NCBI GenBank assembly: GCA_026388695.1
Contig: JAPLJH010000046.1
Location: forward strand, 1 to 47,815
DNA length: 47,815 nucleotides
From: Deltaproteobacteria bacterium
GTDB taxonomy: Bacteria > Desulfobacterota > Desulfobulbia > Desulfobulbales > Desulfurivibrionaceae
Reading direction: 5' to 3'
How positions within the stretch are numbered: the stretch's first letter is position 1; every line of letters starts with the position of its first letter. Positions 28,297 to 35,995 of this stretch are shown piece by piece. The translations under genes and the position numbers were made by a program. The notes below the pieces were generated by a model, which worked only from the letters and a program-made list of their open reading frames with translations, ran no database searches and was not told where the DNA came from.

Positions 28297-28343
28297 AGAT
28301 ATACCTCTATTTGCTTGTTGCAATGCCGGATCATATTGCCTAT

Positions 28344-28362
28344 TATAGGAATAATTCCTATA
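28344..28362. promoter_or_regulatory. 19-bp palindrome, Fur-family-like operator
   Basis: TATAGGAAT-A-ATTCCTATA is a perfect palindrome around one central A. The inner 7-1-7 arrangement with AATnATT at the centre is the architecture of Fur/PerR/Zur boxes, although the outer bases differ from the classic GATAATGAT sequence. It lies between the divergent peptidase gene and the RCKP gene. Which gene it controls is not decidable from the sequence. Confidence 0.45.
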
Positions 28363-28518
28363 AATAATAGCATTCCGAAAAGTTTGTAAAAGTTGTAATG
28401 CCGAGGGCTATAAGGACTGTAGGTAGAATAATGCACCTGCACCGACCAGGCGAGAAAATTATCTCAGGAAACCCTGCGCTAATACTCCCCAGGGAAAGGC
28501 TTCACGCAAAACATCTGG

Positions 28519-28539
28519 CAAGACGAACATCTCGTCTTG
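28519..28539 (+). promoter_or_regulatory. Leader hairpin upstream of the RCKP gene
   Basis: A perfect 8-bp stem (CAAGACGA / TCGTCTTG) with a 5-base loop, 34 bp before the start codon. The 28380-28573 leader also contains several short G/C-rich blocks that could pair. I do not recognise it as a known riboswitch. Confidence 0.4.
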
Positions 28540-28573
28540 TAAAACCGTTCAACAGGATACCGGAGGTGACAGT

Positions 28574-28723
28574 ATGGCAATATTTAAATGTGAAAAATGC
28601 GGGGCAACCAAAGAGGGCAGGTGTAAACCCAAAAAATGTACCGATTGCGGCGGCAGCGACTGCATGATCAAAAAAGAGGAGAAAGCCTCGGGTTGTGGGT
28701 GTGGCTGCAAGGCAAAGAAATAG
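28574..28723 (+). CDS. RCKP-type rubredoxin-like small Cys-rich protein
   Basis: A 49-aa protein beginning MAIFKCEKCGATKEGRCKPK. Two CxxC knuckles (CEKC at residues 6-9; CTDC near 22-25) and the diagnostic RCKPKKC block mark a single-metal rubredoxin/zinc-ribbon-like fold. A further cysteine follows (SDCM) and the tail is unusually rich in cysteine (SGCGCGCK). The ATG has CGGAGGTGA in front and an intrinsic terminator follows 26 bp after the stop, so it is a complete single-gene unit. Proteins of this type are common in anaerobes near oxidative-stress genes; whether this one binds iron or zinc is unknown. Confidence 0.85.
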   Translation: MAIFKCEKCGATKEGRCKPKKCTDCGGSDCMIKKEEKASGCGCGCKAKK

Positions 28724-28748
28724 CTACACGGTAAGGATGGTTTCTGTG

Positions 28749-28785
28749 AAGGCTTCCGTTGATGACGCGGGAGCCTTTTTTATTT
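28749..28785 (+). terminator. Intrinsic terminator after the RCKP gene
   Basis: Stem AAGGCTTCCG (28749-28758) pairs with CGGGAGCCTT (28768-28777) with one wobble, loop of 9, followed by a T-rich run (28778-28785). Confidence 0.85.
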
Positions 28786-28823
28786 TCGGGAATTGCGCTA
28801 AGACGATGGGGTGAAAACGGGCA

Positions 28824-28851
28824 TTGCGGTAAGCCGCACCCACGTTATAAG
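28824..28851 (+). promoter_or_regulatory. Candidate promoter for the RACo-like gene
   Basis: TTGCGG (28824-28829) and TATAAG (28846-28851, 5/6) are 16 bases apart, about 80 bp upstream of the ATG at 28931 and downstream of the preceding terminator. Confidence 0.4.
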
Positions 28852-28930
28852 ATAGAGATAAAGATCAGGCACAACCGAGCCGCGTGCGTGCCGCAGGCAG
28901 GGCAATAGGAATAGGGAAAGAGGGCAGGAG

Positions 28931-30919
28931 ATGAACGAAGCAGACAGTCAGGCGACCCATACCATCCTTTTTGAGCCCAGTGGCAGGAAGGTGCAGGCCG
29001 GGGCGGGCATGTCGATCATCAAGGCGGCTCGTGAGGCAGGCATCCATATCAATGCCTCTTGCGGGGGTAGCGGGGTGTGCGGCAAATGCAAAGTCATCAT
29101 CGAAGAGGGCGCGGTTGACGGGGGTCTGAGCGAAAAGTTCAGTCTCCAGGAGCGGGAGACCGGATATCGCCAAGCCTGTACGGCGACAATTATCGGTGCC
29201 GCCGTCATTCGGGTGCCGGAGTCATCCGGCCTGAAAAGCGGGGGGTTGGGAACCGCCGTGCCGCTTAGACATCGCGCCCGGATGCATGTCTACGACATCG
29301 AGGACCTTCGTGAGCAGGGTATTTTTGTCCCGCCGGTGGTCAAGATCTGTCTGGAAATCCCTCCGCCTTCGGCCAAGGACAACATGGCCGATGCCGGGCG
29401 GGTTATTCATCTGCTCAGCAGCCAGTATAACGAGCATCGGGTGGTGTTCAACCTGGCGGTTTTGCGCAAGTTGCGCAAGGCTCTACGGGAAGACAGTTTT
29501 CGCATCACTGTTACCTGCGCTAAGCCGGTGAATGCCCAAGGAAAAGCCTATCTCACCAACATCCAGGGGGGCGATTGGTCCAAGCGCAGCTTTGGTCTTG
29601 CCTTTGATATCGGTACCACCTCGGTCTACGGGGTGCTGGTGGACCTGAGTTCCGGCAAGGTTTTGGCCCGAGCCGGGGAATACAACGGCCAGCTTGGCTA
29701 TGGCGAGGATGTGATCTCCCGGATCATCGTCGCGGAAAAAAAGGAAGGCCTGGCCAAGATGCAGGAGCTGGTGGCCACCACCATCAACAGTATCCTCGAC
29801 ACCTTGCTCGCCACGGCCAGACCAGCAGATAACGGGGAAAAAGGCAGCATCAGTCGTGAGGAGATCACCTCCATCACTCTGGCGGGCAACACCACCATGA
29901 CCCATCTGCTTCTGGGCCTGGAGCCGGACAACATCCGCCGCGCCCCCTATGTGCCGGTCACCACCTTTTTGCCGCCCATCCGGGCCACCGATCTGGGCAT
30001 CAAGCTGCCGCACTCTGCCGTGGCCCTGGTATACCCCTCCATCTCCAGCTATGTGGGGGGCGATATCGTTGCCGGGGTCATGGGCTCGGGCATGTACCGA
30101 ACCGAACTGGTCACCCTGTATATCGATATCGGCACCAACGCGGAGATTGTCGTGGGTAACCGGGAGTGGCTGGTGTGCGCGGCCTGCTCTGCTGGCCCGG
30201 CCTTTGAAGGCGGCGGCATCACCCACGGCATGCGGGCGGCCCTTGGAGCCATCGAGGATTTCAGCCTCAACCCCCAGACCCTTGAGCCGATGAACATCAC
30301 CCTGGGCAACAAACCGCCGGTGGGGATCTGCGGCTCAGGCCTGCTGGCCATTATCGCCACTCTTTTTGAGCATGGGGTGGTCGGCAGAGGTGGGAAATTT
30401 CGGCGTGATCTTGGCACGGATCGAATCCGTGAAGGGCGCAGCGGGTATGAGTATGTTCTGGTCTGGAAAGAAGAAGCGGGCGTGGAACACGATATTGTCA
30501 TCAACGAGGTGGATATCGAAAATTTCATCCGGGCCAAGGCCGCGATTTATGCCGGGATTACGACCTTGGTGGAGCAGGTGGGCCTGACCATCACTGATAT
30601 CGAGCAGGTTATCCTGGCCGGGGCCTTTGGCAGCTATATCGATCTGGATTCGGCCATGACCGTGGGGCTGCTGCCGCAGGTGGACGCCGACCGGGTGCTT
30701 TACGTGGGGAACGGTTCGCTCATGGGCGCTTGGATGAGCGAGATGAGCAACCATATCAGGCAGGATGTGGTGGAGGTGGTGCGGAAGATGACCAGCTTCG
30801 AGCTGTCGGAGATGGGGTATTTTCAGGAGCAGTACATTGCCTCCCATTTTCTGCCCCACACGGATATCGGCCTCTTCCCCCGGGTGGCGGAAAGGCTTGC
30901 GGAGATTCGCGGGGACTAG
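28931..30919 (+). CDS. RACo-like corrinoid-protein reductive activator (2Fe-2S + ASKHA/DUF4445)
   Basis: A 662-aa ATP-dependent redox protein. The N-terminal plant-type [2Fe-2S] ferredoxin domain has cysteines C44, C50, C53 and C83 (NASCGGSGVCGKCKV). A middle linker follows, then a C-terminal ASKHA ATPase domain: GLAFDIGTTSVYGVLVDL for phosphate binding, SITLAGNTTMTHLLLGL, YIDIGTNAEIVVGN and VILAGAFGSYIDL. Such proteins (RACo, AcsV, RamA-like) reduce inactive Co(II) corrinoids back to Co(I), for Wood-Ljungdahl proteins, methyltransferases or MetH lacking its own reactivation domain. No corrinoid protein is adjacent, so the partner is unknown. A GGCAGGAG site precedes the ATG. Confidence 0.88.
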   Translation: MNEADSQATHTILFEPSGRKVQAGAGMSIIKAAREAGIHINASCGGSGVCGKCKVIIEEGAVDGGLSEKFSLQERETGYRQACTATIIGAAVIRVPESSGLKSGGLGTAVPLRHRARMHVYDIEDLREQGIFVPPVVKICLEIPPPSAKDNMADAGRVIHLLSSQYNEHRVVFNLAVLRKLRKALREDSFRITVTCAKPVNAQGKAYLTNIQGGDWSKRSFGLAFDIGTTSVYGVLVDLSSGKVLARAGEYNGQLGYGEDVISRIIVAEKKEGLAKMQELVATTINSILDTLLATARPADNGEKGSISREEITSITLAGNTTMTHLLLGLEPDNIRRAPYVPVTTFLPPIRATDLGIKLPHSAVALVYPSISSYVGGDIVAGVMGSGMYRTELVTLYIDIGTNAEIVVGNREWLVCAACSAGPAFEGGGITHGMRAALGAIEDFSLNPQTLEPMNITLGNKPPVGICGSGLLAIIATLFEHGVVGRGGKFRRDLGTDRIREGRSGYEYVLVWKEEAGVEHDIVINEVDIENFIRAKAAIYAGITTLVEQVGLTITDIEQVILAGAFGSYIDLDSAMTVGLLPQVDADRVLYVGNGSLMGAWMSEMSNHIRQDVVEVVRKMTSFELSEMGYFQEQYIASHFLPHTDIGLFPRVAERLAEIRGD

Positions 30920-30981
30920 GCCGTTGTTCAAAAACAACCATCCCGGTGAGAAATGGTGACCGGCAGAAGGGCCCGTAACGA

Positions 30982-31002
30982 AGCAGCGCCGCGTACGCTG
31001 CT
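30982..31002. terminator. Hairpin between convergent RACo-like and NIL-ferredoxin genes
   Basis: AGCAGCG (30982-30988) and CGCTGCT (30996-31002) form a 7-bp stem with a 7-base loop inside the 118-bp convergent gap. There is no U-run; a terminator role is inferred only from position. Confidence 0.35.
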
Positions 31003-31037
31003 GTTAACGACGATGACTATTTCTTAACGGCGGCCCC

Positions 31038-31472
31038 TTATGCAGCCAGGTCCGCCATACTGCCGTTTAAGGAAACTTCCATGGCCCTGGCCGGGCACAC
31101 GGAAACGCATAGGCCACAGGCGGTGCATTTTTCTTCGTCAAACAACACCGCCATGTCGGGCCGATGGAGCGAGAGCGCGCCGGTGGGGCAGACGCCTGTG
31201 CAGGCCCCGCATTGGTAGCATTTTTCATCGTCGCGGCGGATATTGCCCGCCATGCTTTTTACCGTAACCCCCATCTCGTTGAGATAGGCTATTCCCTTTT
31301 TGACATTGGCCTTGTGGCCGAGGAATTCGAGCACCATGACCCCCTCCTGCTGAAGCAGGATGGTGGCCTTGAGGATGTTGAATTCCAGGTCGTATTTCTT
31401 TACCAGGTTGCTGATGATTGGCTGGTCGATGACTTCCTTAGGGAACTTCAGAACATAGATTCTCGTATTCAT
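31038..31472 (-). CDS. NIL-domain ferredoxin (two 4Fe-4S clusters)
   Basis: A 144-aa cytosolic protein. Residues 1-75 form a NIL domain (beta-alpha-beta, VLEFLGHKANVKKGIAYLNE). The C-terminal half carries two [4Fe-4S] motifs: CYQCGACTGVCPTG (C85, C88, C91, C95) and CTACGLCVSVCPAR (C116, C119, C122, C126). This architecture matches the ferredoxin partner of DUF39 proteins that form homocysteine from aspartate semialdehyde in anaerobes. That function is from family knowledge; the DUF39 partner is not in the window. It overlaps the start region of the kinase gene end by 4 bp (ATGA). Confidence 0.85.
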   Translation of the reverse strand: MNTRIYVLKFPKEVIDQPIISNLVKKYDLEFNILKATILLQQEGVMVLEFLGHKANVKKGIAYLNEMGVTVKSMAGNIRRDDEKCYQCGACTGVCPTGALSLHRPDMAVLFDEEKCTACGLCVSVCPARAMEVSLNGSMADLAA

Positions 31473-32035
31473 GGCTGCGTCTCCAGATGGGCGGAAAGCT
31501 TTGCGAGAACAGCATCCACCGGCAGATCGGTTGACAGGGTTATGAGCTGGTTCGGGTCAAGTTCCGTGGGGGCTTCGAACCGTTCTTTTTGTTTCAGATA
31601 GATTTCCCAGCGTCCATCGGACACTGCCTGCGGGTCAAGAGCCCTTTGGGCCATGCGGCGTTTCATTTCTTCTTCCGGACAGACACAGAGAATACAGTAT
31701 AGCCGAACCCCTAGACGCTGCGCAAGCATCCGCACCCGGTCGCGGTCGGCTTTGCGCTGGTACGAGGCATCCAGCACCACGCCCCGGCCCTGGGCCAGAT
31801 CTTGTTCGGCTCGGTCAAGCAGGGCAGCGTAGGTTTTGGCGGTGAACTCGCTGGTATATATTCCCTGCTCTGCTGTTTCGCGTTGGTGGGTCTGCGGGGA
31901 GAGTCCGGCCAGCTCCTTGCGCACCACGTCGGAGTTGTAGTAGCTCAGGCCGCTCCGTTCGGCCCAGGCCTGGGCTACGGTGCTCTTGCCCGTGGCTATC
32001 AGGCCGAAAAAAATAAATAGATCAGGACGCGGCAT
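31469..32035 (-). CDS. AAA-type P-loop kinase-like protein (COG0645-like)
   Basis: A 188-aa nucleotide-binding protein with Walker A GLIATGKST (residues 11-19), the lid-type segment DVVRKELAG and ASYQRKADRDRVR, and a zeta-toxin/polynucleotide-kinase-like ending. I chose the ATG at 32033-32035 because the sequence becomes family-like at MPRPDLFIFFGLIA. The same frame stays open for about 400 bp further upstream but there it only shadows the next gene. It overlaps the APH-like gene by 14 bp in another frame. In many bacteria these two domains form one protein of about 520 aa. Confidence 0.85.
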   Translation of the reverse strand: MPRPDLFIFFGLIATGKSTVAQAWAERSGLSYYNSDVVRKELAGLSPQTHQRETAEQGIYTSEFTAKTYAALLDRAEQDLAQGRGVVLDASYQRKADRDRVRMLAQRLGVRLYCILCVCPEEEMKRRMAQRALDPQAVSDGRWEIYLKQKERFEAPTELDPNQLITLSTDLPVDAVLAKLSAHLETQP

Positions 32036-33035
32036 AGCGCTCAGCCAGGGCGAAGTATTTTTTTGCTTGGGCGAGGCAGTTTTCGGCAGTGGCCGGATCA
32101 ACCTCCGGGGCATGGGCGGTGAACAGGCCGATTTTGCCGCGCACATAGGCCCGGTAGCATTTATAGAAATTGAGCATGGGCAGCAGGGTGGTGTCGCCTG
32201 CTGCCTTGCAGAATTGGTCGATAAAATAGGCGGAAAGCTCGGGCAGGCCATGGAAGTCCAGGTCCATGGCCAGAAAGGCCACGTCGCTTGCCACGTCGCA
32301 GTAGCGGAAGCGCTGGTTGAACTCGATGCAGTCGTAGATGTAGATCTGGTCTGCCAGGCAGATGTTGGCGGAATACAGATCGCCGTGGCAGTCGCGAACC
32401 CTGCCTGCGGCGAGGCGGGAGGCAAAGAGGTCTTCTTTGCCAAGAAAAGCGCGGGCGTAGCCGCTGATCGCCTCGAACTGCGCCTGGCTCAGGGCGGCGC
32501 AACCGATGAAGCCCTGAGTTTGCTCAAAATTTTCCAGCACATTGACGCTCACCGCTTGGGCGGTGCCGAATTGTTCAATGGCTGGTCCGGTCTCGGCTTT
32601 GGCGTAAAAGGGAACCAGGATGACGATGATCCGATCGAGGATCTCTTTGCTGAGTCCGCCCTGGGCGATGACCTTGGCCATCATCCGCTCTTCCGGCATC
32701 CGTGCCATTTTCACCGCGTATTCCACCGGGGTTCCTGGGCCGTCCAGGGAAAAGGCTGTGCCCTGCTGGGTAATTGCCACCAGCCCCAAGTACAGGGAGG
32801 GGCAGAGCCGCCGGTTTAGAAGCAGCTCCTCTTCGCAGAAATGCTTGCGTTTTTCCAGGCTGGTGAAGTTGAGAAAGCCGAAATCCACGGGTTTTTTGAT
32901 CTTGTAGACAAAGTCGCCTGCCAGGAGCACGTAGGAAATGTGGGTTTGCACCAGGGTTATTTCCGGCGCGGGGTGGGGGTATGCCTCAGGCTTAAGCAGT
33001 GCCTGAATAAAGGGCGGCAGGGTTGAGTCAGCCAT
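32022..33035 (-). CDS. Aminoglycoside-phosphotransferase-fold protein (COG2187-like)
   Basis: A 337-aa kinase-like protein. It begins MADSTLPPFIQALLKPEAYP with GGAGG seven bases before the ATG. The ATP-binding lysines lie in DFVYKIKKPVDFGFL, the catalytic loop is CHGDLYSANICL and the metal-binding segment is DCIEFNQRFRYCDVASDVAFL. This is the N-terminal half of the APH/AAA bifunctional family of unknown substrate and is unlikely to confer antibiotic resistance. It is followed, with a 14-bp overlap, by the kinase half. Confidence 0.87.
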   Translation of the reverse strand: MADSTLPPFIQALLKPEAYPHPAPEITLVQTHISYVLLAGDFVYKIKKPVDFGFLNFTSLEKRKHFCEEELLLNRRLCPSLYLGLVAITQQGTAFSLDGPGTPVEYAVKMARMPEERMMAKVIAQGGLSKEILDRIIVILVPFYAKAETGPAIEQFGTAQAVSVNVLENFEQTQGFIGCAALSQAQFEAISGYARAFLGKEDLFASRLAAGRVRDCHGDLYSANICLADQIYIYDCIEFNQRFRYCDVASDVAFLAMDLDFHGLPELSAYFIDQFCKAAGDTTLLPMLNFYKCYRAYVRGKIGLFTAHAPEVDPATAENCLAQAKKYFALAERYAAS

Positions 33036-33258
33036 GAAAAGCCTCCGGGGTTGGGCCTGTATGCCGAGATTCGGCAGGAATATCAAACAACCAGCATAAT
33101 AAAAGTGTTGATCATAACAGAATCATTTCTTTTGGTAAACCATGGAGCATCGAGGCGGCGGGCGAGTTTCTGGAAATACGTCTCATATTTTATCCAGGTG
33201 ATGCCGAGAAGATAAGTGAAAGCATCAACAGCCAACCATACGAGCGGGGAAGAGAAAA

Positions 33259-33636
33259 ATGGCACAGGCGAGCAGAGAGATCCTCATCGTGGACGATACG
33301 GCCGTGCTCCGAAATATCATGAAGATCCAGTTGCAACGGATGGGTTTTGATCGAATTTATGAAGCCCAGGATGGCAGCGCGGCCATGAAAATTCTACAGG
33401 CCCAGAGGATAGACCTTGTTATTTCCGACTGGAACATGCCGGTGATGAACGGGTTTGAGCTGCTACGAGAAATCCGCGCCAGCGAGATATTTAAAGACAT
33501 GCTCTTTATCATGGTGACGGCGGAGGCCACCGAAGCCAGAATCAGCATGGCAATGCAGCTTAAGGTGGACGAGCTGATTTTGAAGCCCTTTACCCTGGAT
33601 ATTCTTGAACGAAAAATCATCCGGGTCATGCAGTGA
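33259..33636 (+). CDS. Stand-alone CheY-like response regulator
   Basis: A 125-aa single receiver domain. The acidic pocket D12/D13, phospho-acceptor D57 (VISDWNMP), T87 (FIMVTAEA) and K109 (LILKPF) are all present and fall at the same positions as in E. coli CheY. No output domain is attached. A chemotaxis-type or phosphorelay role is likely but no che or kinase gene is adjacent. The 223-bp space before it contains no credible gene. Confidence 0.93.
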   Translation: MAQASREILIVDDTAVLRNIMKIQLQRMGFDRIYEAQDGSAAMKILQAQRIDLVISDWNMPVMNGFELLREIRASEIFKDMLFIMVTAEATEARISMAMQLKVDELILKPFTLDILERKIIRVMQ

Positions 33637-33647
33637 GGCTGGCTCTG

Positions 33648-34178
33648 CTACAATAGTTTTGGCGGGACCGGGTCCCGCTTCCGTAAGCTCTCCAAAAGCG
33701 TGTCCAGCGCAAAACCGGTGCAGGCCTGCCGGTTTTTTTCCAGGGCCGTCACGGCCCGATTGGCCATTTTTCCCCCTGCCTCGAAATAGCCGTATTCCCC
33801 CTTGATATAAAAGCCCGCCGCCCGGATCAGGGCCTGGAGAATCTCCTTTTCCGCGCCCTGCGCCCCATGCCAGGCCTGCTCCAGAATTTCGTGGACCTCG
33901 AAAAAAAAACCTAAATCCCAAAATACCAACGCTCTGGCCAGGGCATCTTGGGCACCGGTGCGTGCGATCATTTCAAGGGCTTGTGCGTACCCTGTTAGCC
34001 GTGTCTCAATATAGGCGACATAAGGCGTTGCCAGGTTTTGTTGCAGATACCGTGCGGCAACGGCTTTGACCGGGGCAAGATCGTTCTGGCTCAGCGCCTG
34101 AGGCAGAGCTGCGGAAAGTTCATTTCTGATATCGCGGCTTAAGCGATCCTGGAACGGCTCAAAGCGAGGGGGTGTCAT
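33648..34178 (-). CDS. DUF309 domain protein
   Basis: A 176-aa soluble helical protein. The DUF309 signature is visible as DLGFFFEVHEILEQAWHGA (around residues 88-106) followed by KEILQALIRAAGFYIKGEYG, where the H/E residues are conserved. The biochemical role of the family is unknown. I use the ATG at 34176-34178; a TTG at 34223 would overlap the preceding gene and neither has a strong ribosome site. It lies just downstream of the membrane-protein gene and may be co-transcribed with it. Confidence 0.75.
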   Translation of the reverse strand: MTPPRFEPFQDRLSRDIRNELSAALPQALSQNDLAPVKAVAARYLQQNLATPYVAYIETRLTGYAQALEMIARTGAQDALARALVFWDLGFFFEVHEILEQAWHGAQGAEKEILQALIRAAGFYIKGEYGYFEAGGKMANRAVTALEKNRQACTGFALDTLLESLRKRDPVPPKLL

Positions 34179-34186
34179 GGAGGTAA

Positions 34187-34690
34187 TTATTTGTAGAGGT
34201 CCGGGTAAAGTCTTTTCAGACAATCCGGGCAGATGCTATGGGTGAAATCGGCCGAGGTCTTGGCGGAGATGAATTTTTCCACGGTACTCCACGAGGCCGG
34301 GTCGTGCGGGTCGCCATCAGCGCTGCGGATTTTTTTGCAGGAGGCGCAGATGGGTAACAGGCCGTGCAGGGTGTTTTTTATCTCAAGCAGCATTTTGGTC
34401 TGGATGTGAAGGCCAAGGAGGACGAAGAGCGCGCCAAAGAGAAAAACGAGGCCAACGAGGAGCTCGCCGACAACGGGAAGGCGGAAGAAAAAGACCCCGG
34501 CCACCACGCAATAACCCAACAGGAAAAAAAGCATCAACCCGCGATGCAGTCGCAGGGAGCGGATGATCTCGGGTTTGCTGCGTTCGGGGATAAAGGGGGT
34601 GAGGACGTGCAGTTCCCTGGCCTTGACAAGGCTGATGAGCATGACAACTGCTCCGATCAGAATCATGACAGTGCTCAGGATGTGCTGCAT
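34187..34690 (-). CDS. Membrane protein with C-terminal CxxC/CxxC motif
   Basis: A 167-aa protein with three hydrophobic helices at about residues 3-22, 51-69 and 74-95. The cytosolic-looking tail has CASCKKIR (C115, C118), a tryptophan-centred segment (PASWSTVEKFI) and FTHSICPDCLKRLYPD (H151, C154, C157). That tail is a small metal-binding-looking module often seen at the ends of sensor histidine kinases and diguanylate cyclases, here fused only to membrane helices. No catalytic domain is present. It precedes the DUF309 gene by 8 bp. Confidence 0.75.
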   Translation of the reverse strand: MQHILSTVMILIGAVVMLISLVKARELHVLTPFIPERSKPEIIRSLRLHRGLMLFFLLGYCVVAGVFFFRLPVVGELLVGLVFLFGALFVLLGLHIQTKMLLEIKNTLHGLLPICASCKKIRSADGDPHDPASWSTVEKFISAKTSADFTHSICPDCLKRLYPDLYK

Positions 34691-34746
34691 GGGCGGGATG
34701 CTCCTTGTGATGCATGATGCTTGGATCAAGTATAGGCATTTTTTGT

Positions 34747-35967
34747 TCAGGGAGCCATTTTTTTTCTGAAGAGGCCGTTGTTTTCGCAGGCGGTTGGAGC
34801 AGGGTCCAGGCTGAGGGTAATGAGATTGTTCGGGTTTGCTTGGGGCAGTTGGGTGCCGTTCTGGCCGGTCAGGCAGAGCACGGTGTGGTCGGTGTTGTTG
34901 AGGCCGCAGCCCAGGTATTCCAGGCGGTCGCCCACCACGATGGGGTTGCGGGTCTCGATAACCGGCTGGGGGCCTGCCTGGCGCACGATACCCACCGGGG
35001 CATAATTGTAACGGATCAGGGGTCCGTCGTAGAGCATATCGGCGGTGGTGGGCGGCTGGTCGAAGAAGTTTTCCGTGTAGCCCCGTGAGCCGATCTTCAG
35101 CAACTCTTCCCGGAAGGCTTCGGGTAGGGCGGCGTCAAGGCCTTCTATCTTCCAGTAATCAAGGGCGGCCCGGTAAAGGCGGGTTATGGCTCCGACGTAG
35201 TACACGCTTTTCATCCGCCCCTCGATTTTGAGGCTGTCTGCCCCGGCCCGGATCAGCTCGGGTAGCCGGTTGAGCAGGCAGAGATCCTTGGCGTTGAAGA
35301 TATAGGTGCCGCGGCTGTCTTCTTCCACCGGGAAAAACTGGCCCGGCCGTTTTTCCTCTTCCAGCCGGTAGTGGTAGCGGCAGGGATGGGCGCAGTTGCC
35401 CTGATTGGCGTCGCGGCCGGTGAGATACAGACTGAGGAGACAACGGCCCGAGTAGGAAATGCACAGCGCCCCATGCACGAAGATTTCCAGCTCCGTCTCG
35501 GTGGCGTGCCGGATCTGAGTGATCTCGGCCAAGGAAAGCTCCCGGGCCAGATTGAGCCGCTTGACTCCCTGGCCGGCCCAAAAACGGACGGATTCGAGGT
35601 TGGTGACATTGGCTTGGGTGCTGAGATGGATCGGCAGTTCCGGCACCACCCGTCGGGCCACAGCGAGGATGCCAGGGTCGGAGATGATCAAGCCGTCGAC
35701 CCTGGCTTCGCGCAGACTGGCCAGATAATCGGGGAGTTCGGCAAGATCGTCATTGTGGGCAAAGATGTTGAGGGTGGTGTATACTTTAACACCGCGTTCG
35801 TGGGCATAGGCCACGGCCTGTCCGATTTCCTCTTCGCCGAAATTGGTGGCATGGGCCCGAAGGCTAAATTTTTTGCCGCCAAGATAGACGGCGTCGGCGC
35901 CGTAGTGGATGGCGGTCTGCATTTTTTCAAAATTGCCCGCGGGGGCAAGAAGTTCCGGGAGTTTCAT
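34747..35967 (-). CDS. trhP: Peptidase-U32-family tRNA hydroxylation protein (TrhP/YegQ-like)
   Basis: A 406-aa protein starting MKLPELLAPAGNFEKM. The U32 signature EIFVHGALCISYSGRCLLS is complete, and the cysteines of NQGNCAHPCRYHY match the Fe-S-linked cysteines of E. coli YegQ/TrhP. TrhP-type enzymes use prephenate to make 5-hydroxyuridine at wobble U34 of tRNA. The similarity to YegQ runs through most of the length; the C-terminal domain is shorter. The gene is divergent from mnmA with only 28 bp between the start codons. Confidence 0.85.
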   Translation of the reverse strand: MKLPELLAPAGNFEKMQTAIHYGADAVYLGGKKFSLRAHATNFGEEEIGQAVAYAHERGVKVYTTLNIFAHNDDLAELPDYLASLREARVDGLIISDPGILAVARRVVPELPIHLSTQANVTNLESVRFWAGQGVKRLNLARELSLAEITQIRHATETELEIFVHGALCISYSGRCLLSLYLTGRDANQGNCAHPCRYHYRLEEEKRPGQFFPVEEDSRGTYIFNAKDLCLLNRLPELIRAGADSLKIEGRMKSVYYVGAITRLYRAALDYWKIEGLDAALPEAFREELLKIGSRGYTENFFDQPPTTADMLYDGPLIRYNYAPVGIVRQAGPQPVIETRNPIVVGDRLEYLGCGLNNTDHTVLCLTGQNGTQLPQANPNNLITLSLDPAPTACENNGLFRKKMAP

Positions 35968-35995
35968 CGACAAGCCTTTTCGTGCTGGGGATCGG

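Noticed and set aside
28398-28667. 89-aa plus-strand frame across the RCKP leader
   Set aside because: It overlaps the RCKP gene in another frame, while the RCKP frame has the ribosome site and the conserved motif.
32022-33035. Aminoglycoside resistance gene
   Set aside because: The fold is APH-like but the sequence matches the COG2187 family, whose members are not resistance enzymes.
33083-33265. 60-aa minus-strand frame with a hydrophobic stretch upstream of the CheY-like gene
   Set aside because: Starts inside the CheY-like gene region, lacks a ribosome site and no family is recognisable; the hydrophobic look may be chance.
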